DNA of 64,000 nt from Kitasatospora aureofaciens. Lineage in GTDB: Bacteria; Actinomycetota; Actinomycetes; Streptomycetales; Streptomycetaceae. Each line of letters opens with the position of its first letter. Within the stretch, counting starts at the first letter, position 1. This document shows positions 37,937 through 47,888 of this stretch, piece by piece. The translations under genes were made by a program, and so were the position numbers. The DNA lies in the NCBI RefSeq assembly GCF_019192735.1, contig NZ_JAHTKP010000002.1:1-64000 (forward strand), read 5' to 3'. A model generated the notes under the pieces. It was given only the letters and a program-made list of their open reading frames with translations. It had not been told where the DNA came from and ran no database searches.

Positions 37937-38881
37937 GTGCGTGACTTCCAGGCGCTGTACGAGCTGGATCAGCAGGGCGTGGCCGCCGTGGCCGCGGCCA
38001 ACGCCGAGCTGCGTGACACCGGCGCGGGCCTCGTGCTGCTCCACCACTTCGAGGGCTTCATGGACGCCGGGGAGGCCGGCGGCCAGGTGGTGGCCCACCT
38101 GCTGGAGACGGGATCGCCGCAGGTGGTGGCCCGCTTCGACCACGACCGCCTGGTCGACTACCGGGCGCGCCGCCCGGCGATGGTCTTCGACCGCGACCAC
38201 TGGACGTCCTACGACCCGCCGGAGATCCTCCTCCAGCTCGTCCGGGACGCCGCGGGCGCGCCGTTCCTGCTGCTCACCGGCCCCGAGCCGGACGTCGAGT
38301 GGGAGCGTTTCGCCGCCGCCGTCCGGGACTTGGTGGAGCGCTTCGAGGTCCGGCTGAGCCTGGACTTCCACGGCATCCCGATGGGCGTGCCGCACACCCG
38401 CCCGGTCGGCCTGACGCCGCACGGCAACCGGCTGGATCTCGCCGCCGACTGCCCGCAGTGGTTCGAGCAGGCGCAGGTGCCGGGCAGCGCGCAGGCGCTG
38501 CTGGAGTACCGACTCGCCGAGGCCGGGCACGACGTGCTGGGCTTCGCCGTGCACGTCCCGCACTACGTCGCCCGTTCGGCCTACCCGGCCGCGGCCGTGC
38601 TGATCCTGGAGGCGGTGCAGTCCGCCACCGGCCTGGTGCTGCCGGGCACCCGGCTGCGCCGGCAGGTCGACGAGGTGTACGCCGACATCGAGGAGCAGCT
38701 GTCCCAGGGGGACGGCGAGTTGCGCTCGGCGATCCGCGGCATGGAGGGCCAGTACGACGCCGTGGCGGGCGCGGAGGGCCGGGAGAGCCTGCTCGCCGAG
38801 CCGGTCGACCTGCCCTCGGCGGACGAGCTGGGCCGCCGCTTCGAGCAGTTCCTGGCCGAGCACGAGCGCGGCGCGGAGTAG
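37937..38881 (+). CDS. PAC2-family protein (proteasome assembly chaperone-like)
   Basis: The 314-residue protein starts at the GTG at 37937. It has the PAC2 fold landmarks [18 protein letters not shown], a [20 protein letters not shown] segment and [22 protein letters not shown]. Actinobacterial members are conserved and are related to archaeal and eukaryotic proteasome assembly chaperones, which fits with actinobacteria having a 20S proteasome. The role in bacteria is not proven. An upstream in-frame extension to 37298 is open only because of the base composition. Confidence 0.87.
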   Translation: MRDFQALYELDQQGVAAVAAANAELRDTGAGLVLLHHFEGFMDAGEAGGQVVAHLLETGSPQVVARFDHDRLVDYRARRPAMVFDRDHWTSYDPPEILLQLVRDAAGAPFLLLTGPEPDVEWERFAAAVRDLVERFEVRLSLDFHGIPMGVPHTRPVGLTPHGNRLDLAADCPQWFEQAQVPGSAQALLEYRLAEAGHDVLGFAVHVPHYVARSAYPAAAVLILEAVQSATGLVLPGTRLRRQVDEVYADIEEQLSQGDGELRSAIRGMEGQYDAVAGAEGRESLLAEPVDLPSADELGRRFEQFLAEHERGAE

Positions 38882-38904
38882 CCGCGGGCGGAATGGGCGC
38901 AGAG

Positions 38905-38925
38905 TGACTCCCGGCCCGGGAGTCA
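38905..38925. terminator. Palindrome after the PAC2 gene
   Basis: TGACTCCCGG, a single C and CCGGGAGTCA form a 10-bp dyad 23 bases after the PAC2 stop. It may be a terminator or an operator for the downstream lipoprotein gene. Confidence 0.5.
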
Positions 38926-39016
38926 TCCGGCGGACGCCGTTCGTTGGCCCCTGCGGTGCCCGGGGGACGGGCCGCCGTAGGGAGATGCCCGTGATTCCTA
39001 CCCCCGGGGGGATGCC

Positions 39017-40027
39017 ATGCCGATGACCACACGCCCGGCCGCCGCCGTGACGGCCGCCGGGCTGGCCGCGGTGCTGCTGGCCGCCTGCAGTTCCGGGGGC
39101 GGTTCGGACGGCGGGCCGGAGAAGGGCTTCGCGGGTGCCCTGCCCGCCCGGGCCCCGGCCACCCCGGCCGCCCCGACGCCGACGCCCACCCCGACCCCGA
39201 CGCCCACCGGGCCCTACGTGGCGCTCGGCGACTCGTACACCTCGGGCCTGAAGATCACCCCGCAGGTCGGCGACCCGAAGGGCTGCTCCCGCTCGGGGGT
39301 CAACTACCCGTCCCTGGTGGCGAAAGCGCTCGGCCTGGCGACCGGCCAGTTCCAGGACGTCAGCTGCAGCGGCGCCCGCACCGGCGATCTCACCCGCCCC
39401 CAGCAGACCGACGGCGGCGCCAACCCGCCCCAGCTGGACGCACTGACCCCGGCCACCCGGCTGGTCACCGTCGGGATCGGCGGCAACGACGCGGGCTTCA
39501 TGGAGGTCGTCACCCAGTGCGCCAAGGACAACCTGGTGGACGCGGTGAAGGGCCTGGTCGGCAGCGAACGCGCCACCTCGCCCTGCCGCGACCGCTACGC
39601 CGGCGACGGCACCGACCAGGTCCAGCGCAAGGTCGACGCGGCCGGCGAACGGCTCGGCCAGGCCCTGCAGGAGATCAGGCGCCGCTCCCCGCAGGCCCGG
39701 GTGTACGTGGTCGGCTACCCGGCCCTGTTCCCGGCCGACCCGGCAAGCTGCCTGCCGGTGCTCGGCAGCACCGTCGCCGCCGCCGACCTCGGCTTCCTCG
39801 TGGAGAAGGAGCAGCAGCTCAACGGCATGCTCAGGAAGCGCGCGGAGAGCGCCGGCGCGGTGTTCGTGGACGCCGCCGCCCCCTCCGCCGGGCACGACAT
39901 GTGCGCCGGCGCGGCCGCCCGCTGGGTCGAGCCGCCCTTCCCGGCCCCGGGCCTGGCGGCGATCCACCCCAACGCCAAGGGCCAAGAGGCGACGGCCGCC
40001 GCCGTCCTGAAGGCCGTCTCGGGCTGA
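39017..40027 (+). CDS. SGNH/GDSL hydrolase lipoprotein
   Basis: The 336-residue protein has a lipoprotein signal with lipobox LLAAC (Cys about 25), a linker of Pro-Thr repeats (about 53-65), and an SGNH hydrolase domain: GDSYTSG with the catalytic Ser, IGGNDAGF with Gly and Asn of the oxyanion hole, and IHPNAKGQ with the catalytic His. It resembles secreted streptomycete esterases/lipases. Six Cys in the domain could form three disulfides. Being membrane-anchored, it would act on the outer face. The substrate is unknown. Confidence 0.9.
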   Translation: MPMTTRPAAAVTAAGLAAVLLAACSSGGGSDGGPEKGFAGALPARAPATPAAPTPTPTPTPTPTGPYVALGDSYTSGLKITPQVGDPKGCSRSGVNYPSLVAKALGLATGQFQDVSCSGARTGDLTRPQQTDGGANPPQLDALTPATRLVTVGIGGNDAGFMEVVTQCAKDNLVDAVKGLVGSERATSPCRDRYAGDGTDQVQRKVDAAGERLGQALQEIRRRSPQARVYVVGYPALFPADPASCLPVLGSTVAAADLGFLVEKEQQLNGMLRKRAESAGAVFVDAAAPSAGHDMCAGAAARWVEPPFPAPGLAAIHPNAKGQEATAAAVLKAVSG

Positions 40028-40298
40028 GCCAGCGGCAGACCGCGCCGCCGACCGGTCGGTCGGCGGCACACGGCCATGGATCTACGGATCCACCCTCTGG
40101 CCCACGCGCGCGGCACGCCTCCCGTGTCAGAGGGTCGGCGTACGGTGAGCGGCATGTGACTCCCCCTCTCCGCGAGAACGGAGAGGCTTCTCATTCGACT
40201 CCGGGAGCCTCATGACGGCCAAGCCCTGACCGCTGTCCTAGGACAGGCCACCGAGTATATGTCACTCCACGAGGCCGATCGACTACGCAAGGAAGTGG
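40028..40298. other. Spacer before the dgt-dnaG-sigma run
   Basis: This 271-bp spacer holds the promoter region of dgt. It includes the 14-bp palindrome at 40233-40246 and the AT-rich TATATG (40256-40261), a possible -10 element. No gene is seen. Confidence 0.45.
40233..40246. promoter_or_regulatory. 14-bp palindrome upstream of dgt
   Basis: CTGTCCTAGGACAG is a perfect palindrome 53 bp before the dgt start, with TATATG 9 bases downstream of it. It is well placed to be an operator for the dgt-dnaG-sigma genes. I cannot name the regulator. Confidence 0.5.
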
Positions 40299-41612
40299 AT
40301 GGACGACACCGCGCACCGCCCCGCTGCCGCCCCGACCCCGTACGACCACGCCGCCGAGGCCCGCTGGGTGCCCGAACCGGACAAGCGCCCCGGCCGCACG
40401 GCGTTCCAGCGCGACCGCGCCCGGGTGCTGCACTCGGCCGCGCTCCGCCGCCTGGCCGGCACCACACAGGTGGTCGCCCCGATGCGCAGTGACTTCCCCC
40501 GCACCCGGCTCACCCACTCCCTCGAATGCGCCCAGGTCGGGCGGGAGTTGGGAGCGGCCCTGGGTTGCGACCCGGACCTCGTGGAGACCTGCTGCCTGGC
40601 CCACGACATCGGCCACCCGCCGTTCGGCCACACGGGCGAGGAGGCCCTCGACCAGGCCGCCGAGGCCTGCGGCGGCTTCGAGGGCAACGCGCAGTCCCTG
40701 CGGATCCTCACCCGCCTCGAACCCAAGCGCTTCGCCCCGCAGGACGAGCAGCCCGCCGCCCGGCTCGCCCCCTGGCCCGGCCGCAGCGTCGGCCTCAACC
40801 TGACCCGCGCCGCCCTCGACGCCGCCACCAAGTACCCGTGGACCCGAGGCGCCCACCCCGTCGACCCGGCCTCGCCCAAGTACGGCGTCTACGCCGACGA
40901 CCTGCCGGTCTTCCGCTGGCTGCGGGCCGGCTCCCCGGCCGGGCGCAAGTGCTTCGAGGCCACCGTCATGGACTGGTCCGACGACGTCGCCTACTCCACC
41001 CACGACGTCGAGGACGGCCTCCAGGCCGGCCACATCGACCCGGCCGCCCTGCGCGCCCCGAGCGAGCGTGCCGAACTCTTCAAGGTCGCCGAGCGCTACG
41101 CCACCGACGCCGAGCCCGAGGAACTCGCCGCCGCCCTCGACCGGCTGCTCGCCCAGGACTGGTGGCCCCGCTCCTACGACGGCACCGCGCGCGCCCGGGC
41201 CGGGCTCAAGGACCTCACCAGCCAGCTGATCGGCCGGTTCTGCCTGGCCGCCGAACAGGCCACCCGGGCCCGCTACGGCCCCGGCCGGCTCACCCGGTAC
41301 GCGGCCGAGCTGGTGGTGCCGCGGGACGTCCGGCTGGAGTGCGCGGTGCTCAAGGCGGTCGCCGTCCGCTACGTGATGCAGCGCGACGAGCAGGCCCAGC
41401 TGCGGGCCCGCCAGCGGATCGTGATCGCCGAGCTCGCGTACGTCCTCACCCAGCGCGCCCCCGAGGGCCTGGACCCGGTGTTCGCCGCCCTCTACCGCGA
41501 GGCCGAGGACGACCGCGCCGCCCTCCGCGCGGTCATCGACCAGATCGCCACCCTCACCGACGCCTCCGCGCTGGCCCTCCACGCCAAACTCGTCGGCGCC
41601 GCCTGGACGTGA
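40299..41612 (+). CDS. dgt: Deoxyguanosinetriphosphate triphosphohydrolase-like protein
   Basis: The 437-residue protein has the HD-domain metal residues: His73 in [13 protein letters not shown], His102-Asp103 in [14 protein letters not shown], and a later Asp in [15 protein letters not shown]. The dGTPase family hydrolyses dNTPs to deoxynucleosides and triphosphate. In streptomycetes it lies upstream of dnaG, as here, with a 74-bp gap. The ATG at 40299 follows AAGGAAG. The family contains several substrate specificities. Confidence 0.93.
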   Translation: MDDTAHRPAAAPTPYDHAAEARWVPEPDKRPGRTAFQRDRARVLHSAALRRLAGTTQVVAPMRSDFPRTRLTHSLECAQVGRELGAALGCDPDLVETCCLAHDIGHPPFGHTGEEALDQAAEACGGFEGNAQSLRILTRLEPKRFAPQDEQPAARLAPWPGRSVGLNLTRAALDAATKYPWTRGAHPVDPASPKYGVYADDLPVFRWLRAGSPAGRKCFEATVMDWSDDVAYSTHDVEDGLQAGHIDPAALRAPSERAELFKVAERYATDAEPEELAAALDRLLAQDWWPRSYDGTARARAGLKDLTSQLIGRFCLAAEQATRARYGPGRLTRYAAELVVPRDVRLECAVLKAVAVRYVMQRDEQAQLRARQRIVIAELAYVLTQRAPEGLDPVFAALYREAEDDRAALRAVIDQIATLTDASALALHAKLVGAAWT

Positions 41613-41686
41613 GGGCGCCGCCCGGCCGGAACCGGAGGGGCACCGTCTCCGGCGGGAAACCCCGGCCACCCCAGTAGACTTCCGGG

Positions 41687-43588
41687 GTGGCCGGGCGGAT
41701 CAGGGACGAAGACGTACAGGCGGTGCGCAGCGCACTGCCGATCGACGCGGTGGTCGGCGACTACGTACAGCTGACCAATGGTGGCGGCGGTGAGTACAAG
41801 GGCGTCTGCCCCTTCCACGACGAGAAGTCCGCCTCCTTCTACGTGAACCCCGCCAAGGGCGTCTTCCACTGCTTCGGCTGCCAGGAGAACGGCGACACCA
41901 TCGCCTTCCTGATGAAGATCGAGCACTTCACGTTCGCCGAGGCCGTCGAGCGGATGGCCGCCCAGGCCGGCATCACCCTGCGCTACGAGGAGGGCGGCTA
42001 CAGCCCCCGCCACCAGCAGGGCGAGCGCACCCGCCTGGTCGAGGCGCACAAGGTGGCCGCCGCCTTCTACCAGGAGCAGTTGGCCTCGCCGGAGGCGGAG
42101 ATCGGCCGCCGCTTCCTGGCCGAGCGCGGCTTCGACGAGGAGGCGGCCCGCACCTTCGGCGTCGGTTACGCCCCGGCCGGCTGGGAGCACCTGGTGCGCT
42201 ATCTGCGTGGCAAGGGCTTCACGGACAAGGAGATCCTGCTCGGCGGCCTGGCCTCGCAGGGCCAGCGCGGCGGCCTGATCGACCGCTTCCGGGGCCGCCT
42301 GGTCTGGCCGATCCGGGACATCGCGGGCGAGGTGGTGGGTTTCGGCGCCCGCCGGCTGCGCGAGGACGACAACGGCCCGAAGTACCTGAACACCCCCGAG
42401 ACGCCGATCTACAAGAAGTCGCACGTGCTGTACGGCATCGACCTGGCGAAGAAGGAGATCGCCAAGTCGGGCCGCGCAGTGGTGGTCGAGGGCTACACCG
42501 ACGTGATGGCCTGCCACCTGGCGGGCGTGACCTCGGCGGTGGCCACCTGCGGTACGGCCTTCGCCGAGGACCACATCAAGATCATCCGCCGGCTGCTGAT
42601 GGACACCTCCCAGTACCGCGGCGAGACGGTCTTCACCTTCGACGGTGACGCGGCCGGCCAGAAGGCCGCCCTGCGCGCCTTCGAGGACGACCAGAAGTTC
42701 GCCGCCAAGACCTCCATCGCGGTCAGCCCGGGCGGCATGGACCCGTGCGAGCTGCGCCTGGCCCAGGGCGACGACGCGGTCCGCACGCTGATCGACAACC
42801 CGGTCCCGCTGTTCGAGTTCGCGCTGACCTCGGCGGTGGCCCGGCACCGGGTGGACACCCCGGAGGGGCGGTCGGCGGCGCTGGAGGAGGCGGCCCCGAT
42901 CGTTGCCAAGATCAAGGACCGCTCGATCCAGCACGAGTACGCCGTCCGCCTGGCCGGCATGCTCGGCATCCTGGACGAGCCCTTCGTCGTCCGCCGGGTC
43001 TCCCAGCTGGCCCGCTGGGACCGCGAGCGCCAGCAGAACCCGCGCGGCGCCCAGCAGCGCCGCCCCGAGCCGGTGCCGGTCCGGCCCGCACAGCCCGCCT
43101 TCCGGCTGAACCCGCGCGACCCGGCCCAGTTCGTGGAGCGCGAACTGCTCAAGCTGGCGCTCCAGCACCCGGACCTGGTCAGCCCGGCCTTCGACCACTA
43201 CGGCGACGACGAGTTCCCGACCCCGCCGTACACGGCCGTCCGGCATGCCGTCGCCAAGGCCGGCGGCGCCGCGTACGGGGCGACCCTGCCGGACTTCACG
43301 AGCGCGGTGCGCGAGGCGGCCCCGGACGACCAGGTGCGCTCGCTGGTGACCGAGCTGACCGTGGAGCCGGTGCGCTCGCGGCGCAAGGCGGACGCTGTCT
43401 ACGCGGGGGAGTTCCTGGTCAAGCTGCGCCTGCTCGCGGTGGACCGGCGGATCGCCGAGGTCCGCGGGTACCTCCAGCGGCTCGGCCCCCGGGCCAACGC
43501 CGAGGAGCAGCACGCGGTGCAGACCGAGCTGTGGCAGCTCCAGCAGTACGGGCAGCAGCTGCGCAGCCGGGGCGCCGCCGCGCTCTAG
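41687..43588 (+). CDS. dnaG: DNA primase
   Basis: The 633-residue primase starts at a GTG. The N-terminal CHC2 zinc domain has Cys41, His44, Cys62 and Cys65. The TOPRIM catalytic region contains [22 protein letters not shown] and [17 protein letters not shown]. The last 130 residues form the DnaB-binding helicase-interaction domain. It makes the RNA primers for DNA replication. It is followed after 133 bp by a principal-type sigma factor gene, the order also found in the macromolecular-synthesis operon of other bacteria. Confidence 0.97.
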   Translation: MAGRIRDEDVQAVRSALPIDAVVGDYVQLTNGGGGEYKGVCPFHDEKSASFYVNPAKGVFHCFGCQENGDTIAFLMKIEHFTFAEAVERMAAQAGITLRYEEGGYSPRHQQGERTRLVEAHKVAAAFYQEQLASPEAEIGRRFLAERGFDEEAARTFGVGYAPAGWEHLVRYLRGKGFTDKEILLGGLASQGQRGGLIDRFRGRLVWPIRDIAGEVVGFGARRLREDDNGPKYLNTPETPIYKKSHVLYGIDLAKKEIAKSGRAVVVEGYTDVMACHLAGVTSAVATCGTAFAEDHIKIIRRLLMDTSQYRGETVFTFDGDAAGQKAALRAFEDDQKFAAKTSIAVSPGGMDPCELRLAQGDDAVRTLIDNPVPLFEFALTSAVARHRVDTPEGRSAALEEAAPIVAKIKDRSIQHEYAVRLAGMLGILDEPFVVRRVSQLARWDRERQQNPRGAQQRRPEPVPVRPAQPAFRLNPRDPAQFVERELLKLALQHPDLVSPAFDHYGDDEFPTPPYTAVRHAVAKAGGAAYGATLPDFTSAVREAAPDDQVRSLVTELTVEPVRSRRKADAVYAGEFLVKLRLLAVDRRIAEVRGYLQRLGPRANAEEQHAVQTELWQLQQYGQQLRSRGAAAL

Positions 43589-43721
43589 GGCCTTCGACCC
43601 GTGCGCAGAAAGTCGGCGCACGAGTCTCGGCCACGGAGTGTGGCGTACCGCACACTGGAGGGCGTCCCAGCTCCGTACAGCGCGGGTCCGCCAGAGTCGC
43701 GCGCGCCCCGAGGGGATGCCC

Positions 43722-44891
43722 GTGGACCAAGGCCTTGCCGCGACGTCCGGCCCGACCGTCAGACCGACCCCCACCGACCCGGCCCCCCGCCCCTCCGGCG
43801 AGGAGGCGGACCACGGCCGGGCCGACTCCGCGCTCCCGGACGGTGCCCGGGTCTCAGCCCAGGGCCACCCCGAGGCGTCGGACCTCGAAGCCGAAGCCGA
43901 TCCCGATGCTGAACCCGACGCAGAACCGGACTCCGAACCGGACGACGCGCCCGGCCCCCGCGAGCGGGCCGAGACCGGCGGCCCGGCCGCGGACCTGCTC
44001 CGCCAGTACCTGCGCGAGATCGGCCGGATCCGGCTCCTCAACGCCGCCGAGGAGGTCGAGCTGGCCCGCCGGATCGAGGCCGGCCTGTTCGCCGAGGAGC
44101 GGCTGAACCGCGAACCCCCGCCCCCCGACCCGCCGGCCCACGAGCTGGACACCCTCGTGGTGCTGGGCCGGATCGCCAAGCGCCGCCTGATCGAGGCGAA
44201 CCTGCGCCTCGTCGTGTCCGTCGCCAAGCGCTACGTCGGCCGCGGGCTCACCCTGCTGGACCTGGTCCAGGAGGGCAACCTCGGCCTGATCCGCGCGGTG
44301 GAGAAGTTCGACTACGCCCGCGGCTACAAGTTCTCCACCTACGCCACCTGGTGGATCCGGCAGGCGATGAGCCGGGCGCTGGCCGACCAGGCCCGGACGA
44401 TCCGGGTGCCGGTGCACGTGGTCGAGCTGATCAACCGGGTGGTCCGGGTGCAGCGCGCGCTGCTGCAGGAGCGCGGCGTCGAGCCGGCCGCGGCCGACAT
44501 CGCGGCGGCCCTGGAGCTGACCGAGGGCCGGGTGCGCGAGCTGATCCGGCTGGCCCAGGAGCCGATCTCGCTGCACACCCCGGTGGGGGAGGAGGACGAC
44601 GTCGCGCTGGGCGACCTGATCGAGGACGCCGACGCCGCCTCGCCCGCCGAGTCCGCCACCTTCCTGCTGCTGCGCCAGCACCTGGACGCGGTGCTGGCCA
44701 CCCTGGGCGAGCGCGAGCGCCAGGTGGTCCAGCTCCGCTACGGCCTGGACGACGGGCGCCCGCGCACGCTGGAGGAGATCGGCGCGGTGTTCGGGGTGAC
44801 GCGGGAGCGGATCCGGCAGATCGAGTCGAAGACGCTGGTCAAGCTCCGCGACCACGCCTTCGCCGCACAGCTGCGCGGGTACCTCGACTGA
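43722..44891 (+). CDS. hrdA: Principal-type sigma-70 factor (HrdA/HrdD-like)
   Basis: From the GTG at 43722, 6 bases after AGGGG, the protein is 389 residues. After an acidic N-terminal region with Glu-Ala-Asp-Pro-Asp repeats (about 45-75) come region 1.2 ([15 protein letters not shown]), region 2 ([30 protein letters not shown]), region 3 and region 4 ([34 protein letters not shown]). It is a group 1/2 sigma factor. In streptomycetes several Hrd factors exist; the location after dnaG points to HrdA, but the symbol is inferred. Confidence 0.88.
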   Translation: MDQGLAATSGPTVRPTPTDPAPRPSGEEADHGRADSALPDGARVSAQGHPEASDLEAEADPDAEPDAEPDSEPDDAPGPRERAETGGPAADLLRQYLREIGRIRLLNAAEEVELARRIEAGLFAEERLNREPPPPDPPAHELDTLVVLGRIAKRRLIEANLRLVVSVAKRYVGRGLTLLDLVQEGNLGLIRAVEKFDYARGYKFSTYATWWIRQAMSRALADQARTIRVPVHVVELINRVVRVQRALLQERGVEPAAADIAAALELTEGRVRELIRLAQEPISLHTPVGEEDDVALGDLIEDADAASPAESATFLLLRQHLDAVLATLGERERQVVQLRYGLDDGRPRTLEEIGAVFGVTRERIRQIESKTLVKLRDHAFAAQLRGYLD

Positions 44892-44899
44892 GCCCGCTG

Positions 44900-45934
44900 C
44901 TACGGAGAGGCCGTGGCAGACGGTGACACGGAGGTCGTGGCGGTCTCCGACGGAGTCGCCGAGGCCGTGGCACCGGCCCCCGGGGGCGGCGAGGCGGGCC
45001 CGATCGGGATCGGCGTGGACGCGACCACGCCGGCCAGGTCGGCGACCGGCCCGATGCACACGGTCCCGCCGGGCTGGTACCCGCAGACCCGGAAGGTGAC
45101 GGCCGGGTCCGCCGCGTTCAGCATCATCGAGTAGTTGTCGTAGCCCCAGTGGATCAGGGCCGTCTCGCTCTCGCCGGTGCCGCTGGTGATGGTGGCGTAG
45201 TCCTTCGGCTGGCCCTCGCTGATCGCCGCCCAGGCGGCCTGGCACTTCTGGCTGTACCGGAGGTAGATGACCACCTTGCCGATGACTTCGCTCTGCAGGG
45301 TGCGGGCGTCCTTGCCGCAGCCGGTGACCTTGGGGTCCTTGTGCGCGCAGCCGACCGCCTGGCAGGTGGGGTCGGACGGGACGGGCTGGGCGGAGCCGGG
45401 CGCGGAGGCCGGGACCGACTCGGCGACCGGCGCCTGCGGCGCGTCGCTCCGGGTGGCTCGCAGGCCCACCAGTACCAGCAGGGCGGCCAGCACAGCCGCG
45501 CCGGACAGCAGGGGCACCGGACGCCGCCACCACGCCACACCTGGCGCGGGGGCCGGTCCGGGCTCGTCCGCAGCGGCCGGAGGGCCGGCCACCTCGGCGA
45601 TGTCGGCCGCGGGTTCCGCGGCGGGCTCGGTCGGGGGCTCGACGGCGGCGTCCTCGCCCGTCCCGTCCTCGGGCCCCTCCAGGGCCTGCCGCCACAGCGC
45701 CCGCAGCGCGGGCCCGTCGCACTCCACCGCCCCGATCAGCGCGTCCAGCGCCTGCTCGGTGATGACCCGCTTGCCGTTCAGCCAGCGCTCCCAGGAGGCC
45801 CGGCTGTAGTGGGTCCGGGTGGCCAGCTCGGACAGCGAGAGCCCGGCGGCGTCCTTGAGGGCGCGCAGTTCCTCGGCCAGGTTTCGGGCGGGCCCGGTCA
45901 ACTCCTCGGGCAGGTGCTTCCAGGCGGAACCCAT
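44900..45934 (-). CDS. XRE helix-turn-helix membrane protein with DUF2690 domain
   Basis: From the ATG at 45934 the product is 344 residues. The N-terminus (about 10-75) is an XRE-type helix-turn-helix with LSLSELATRTHYSRASWERWLNG. An acidic Ala/Pro/Glu linker, one membrane helix (about 137-157) and an extracellular DUF2690 domain follow, with Cys residues in DPTCQAVGCAHKDPKVTGCG. The tail is Ser/Thr/Pro-rich. Such membrane-tethered regulators may link an outside signal to transcription. It converges with the sigma factor gene, 8 bases apart. Confidence 0.87.
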   Translation of the reverse strand: MGSAWKHLPEELTGPARNLAEELRALKDAAGLSLSELATRTHYSRASWERWLNGKRVITEQALDALIGAVECDGPALRALWRQALEGPEDGTGEDAAVEPPTEPAAEPAADIAEVAGPPAAADEPGPAPAPGVAWWRRPVPLLSGAAVLAALLVLVGLRATRSDAPQAPVAESVPASAPGSAQPVPSDPTCQAVGCAHKDPKVTGCGKDARTLQSEVIGKVVIYLRYSQKCQAAWAAISEGQPKDYATITSGTGESETALIHWGYDNYSMMLNAADPAVTFRVCGYQPGGTVCIGPVADLAGVVASTPIPIGPASPPPGAGATASATPSETATTSVSPSATASP

Positions 45935-46347
45935 GCGGCCCTTCCAAATACGAGACGGGGATCGGGGGAGCAGGGAGGGCGGAATGGGCCTCCGACCGGG
46001 CAGTTCGGGTGTCTCCGCTTCTCCAACCTCATCGGCCTGCCGTCTCAAACCCCAGGTCCTGGGGCTGAGACGGTCCGAAGTGTCTCACAACCCCCGGAGA
46101 GGCTCGAACATTCATGGGTTCGTCGTGCACAGTTCTCTCGCCGGTGTGGTTCGCCCACCGGATGCTTCGTTCGGACACTGATCGTTCACCGATCGTCCGT
46201 CCGACACCCCACGTCCCGATTCCCCCACCGGTCGGGGCAGCCTCGCGGGGGGAGGCTGCCCCGGACGTCCGGGACGCACGGCGGGGAGGGCGCTCCGATG
46301 CGCCCTCCCCGCCGTGATCATGCTGAGGCCCCGCCAGGGCCGGGGCC
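45935..46347. other. Spacer with hairpins between gad and the DUF2690 gene
   Basis: This 413-bp spacer holds no convincing gene. It contains an imperfect hairpin near the left end (CGTCTCA at 46041-46047 and TGAGACG at 46066-46072 enclosing CCCCAGG-T-CCTGGGG), then the terminators of the upstream minus-strand gad gene near the right end. The promoter of the DUF2690 gene must lie around 45950-46080. Confidence 0.5.
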
Positions 46348-46351
46348 TCAG
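46277..46351 (-). terminator. Tandem hairpins after glutamate decarboxylase
   Basis: A 10-bp stem (CTGAGGCCCC at 46323-46332 and GGGGCCTCAG at 46342-46351) overlaps the gad stop codon, and a 17-bp stem (arms 46277-46293 and 46300-46316, loop TCCGAT) follows it. In the minus-strand direction both lie at the end of gad. Confidence 0.8.
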
Positions 46352-47751
46352 TGGTGGAAGCCCGTCCGGGCCGGCATCCCGAGCTCCTTCAGTGGGACGG
46401 GCTGGCGCCGCAGCTCGGGCAGCAGCCGGCCGAGGTCGGCCAGCAGCAGGTCGGCGAGGTCCCGCGAGAAGCCGTTGCGGCACACGATCCGGAGCACCGA
46501 CAGGTCCTCCCGGTTCGCGGGGAACGTGTACGCGGGCACCTGCCAGCCGCGCTCGCGCAGCCGCCGCGAGACGTCGAACACGTCGAACGGCACGTCGTCG
46601 GTCGTGGTGACGGCGAACACCGGAAGCTGGTCGCCGTGGGTGAGCAGCCGGAAGCCGCCGAGCTTCTCGATCGCCCCGGACAGGTAGGTGGCGACCTCGC
46701 GGCAGGCACCCTGGACGGCCCGGAAGCCGTCCCGGCCGAGCCGCAGGAAGGTGTAGTACTGCGCGACCACCTCCGCGCCGGGCCGGGAGAAGTTCAGCGC
46801 GAAGGTGGGCATCTCGCCGCCGAGGTAGTTGACCCGGAAGATCAGTTCCTCCGGCAGCGCCTCCTTGTCCCGCCAGAGCGCCCAGCCGACGCCTGGGTAG
46901 ACCAGGCCGTACTTGTGGCCCGAGGTGTTGATCGAGGCGACCCGGGGCAGCCGGAAGTCCCAGACCAGGTCGGGGTCCAGGAAGGGCGCCACCATGCCGC
47001 CGGAGGCGCCGTCCACGTGCACCGGGATGTCGAGGCCGGTGCGCTGCTGGAGCCCGTCCAGGGCGGCGCAGATCTCCGCGATCGGCTCGTAGGAGCCGTC
47101 GAAGGTGGAGCCGAGGATGCCGACCACGCCGATGGTGTTCTCGTCGCACAGGGCGACCGCCTGCTCGGCGCCGAGGTGGAAGCGCTCGCCCTCCATCGGC
47201 GCGGTGCGCGCCTCGACCTCCCAGAAGTTGCAGAACTTCTCCCAGCACACCTGGACGTTGATGCCCATCACCAGGTTGGGCCGGGCCCCGGCGGCGTAGC
47301 GCTCGGCGTTGCGGCGCATCCAGCGGCGCTTGAGCGCGAGGCCGGCCAGCATGCAGGCCTCGCTGGAGCCGGTGGTGGAGCAGCCGACCGCGCCGTCCGG
47401 GTCGGGGGCGTGCCAGAGGTCGGCGAGGATCGCCACGCAGCGCCGCTCCAGCTCGGCGGTCTGCGGGTACTCGTCCTTGTCGATCATGTTCTTGTCCAGG
47501 CACTCGGTCATCAGCCGGGTGGCCTGCACCTCCATCGAGGTGGTGACGAAGGTCGCCAGGTTGAGCCTGGCGTTGCCGTCCAGCATCAGCTCGTCGTGGA
47601 TTAGCTGGTAGGCGGTGTCGGCCGGGACGGGGCCGTCGCCGAGCCGGTGCAGCGGCGGCGCCAGCTCCATCGCGCCCAGCGGGTCGGCGGTGCCCACGAA
47701 CGGACTGATGCTCAGCCGGCGGTCGTCGCCGGCCCCCTTGTGCAGCGCCAT
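46348..47751 (-). CDS. gadB: Glutamate decarboxylase
   Basis: The 467-residue PLP enzyme has the group II decarboxylase signature INTSGHKYGLVYPGVGW, with the PLP lysine at Lys280 and the PLP-binding Asp247 in VHVDGASGG. The N-terminal FVTTSMEVQATRLM and GCSTTGSSEACMLAG motifs are characteristic of GadB-type enzymes. It converts glutamate to GABA with proton use. No antiporter gene is adjacent, so acid resistance is not established; the GABA shunt is possible. An upstream in-frame extension across the xylB region is a composition artefact. Confidence 0.94.
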   Translation of the reverse strand: MALHKGAGDDRRLSISPFVGTADPLGAMELAPPLHRLGDGPVPADTAYQLIHDELMLDGNARLNLATFVTTSMEVQATRLMTECLDKNMIDKDEYPQTAELERRCVAILADLWHAPDPDGAVGCSTTGSSEACMLAGLALKRRWMRRNAERYAAGARPNLVMGINVQVCWEKFCNFWEVEARTAPMEGERFHLGAEQAVALCDENTIGVVGILGSTFDGSYEPIAEICAALDGLQQRTGLDIPVHVDGASGGMVAPFLDPDLVWDFRLPRVASINTSGHKYGLVYPGVGWALWRDKEALPEELIFRVNYLGGEMPTFALNFSRPGAEVVAQYYTFLRLGRDGFRAVQGACREVATYLSGAIEKLGGFRLLTHGDQLPVFAVTTTDDVPFDVFDVSRRLRERGWQVPAYTFPANREDLSVLRIVCRNGFSRDLADLLLADLGRLLPELRRQPVPLKELGMPARTGFHH

Positions 47752-47888
47752 GGATGCCTGCCGTCCTTCACTCCGGTGGCCGTGTCCCGTCCCACGCTGC
47801 CATCGAGCGTCGGGTGACGCATCTTCATCCGCCGATGTTCGCCGGACGGACTGGCCGATACTCCCCGCCACTTCCCGCGCGGAGTGGC

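Noticed and set aside
39170..39210. Pro-Thr coding repeat in the GDSL lipoprotein as a regulatory repeat
   Set aside because: It is a normal flexible linker between the lipobox and the enzyme domain, common in secreted actinobacterial proteins.
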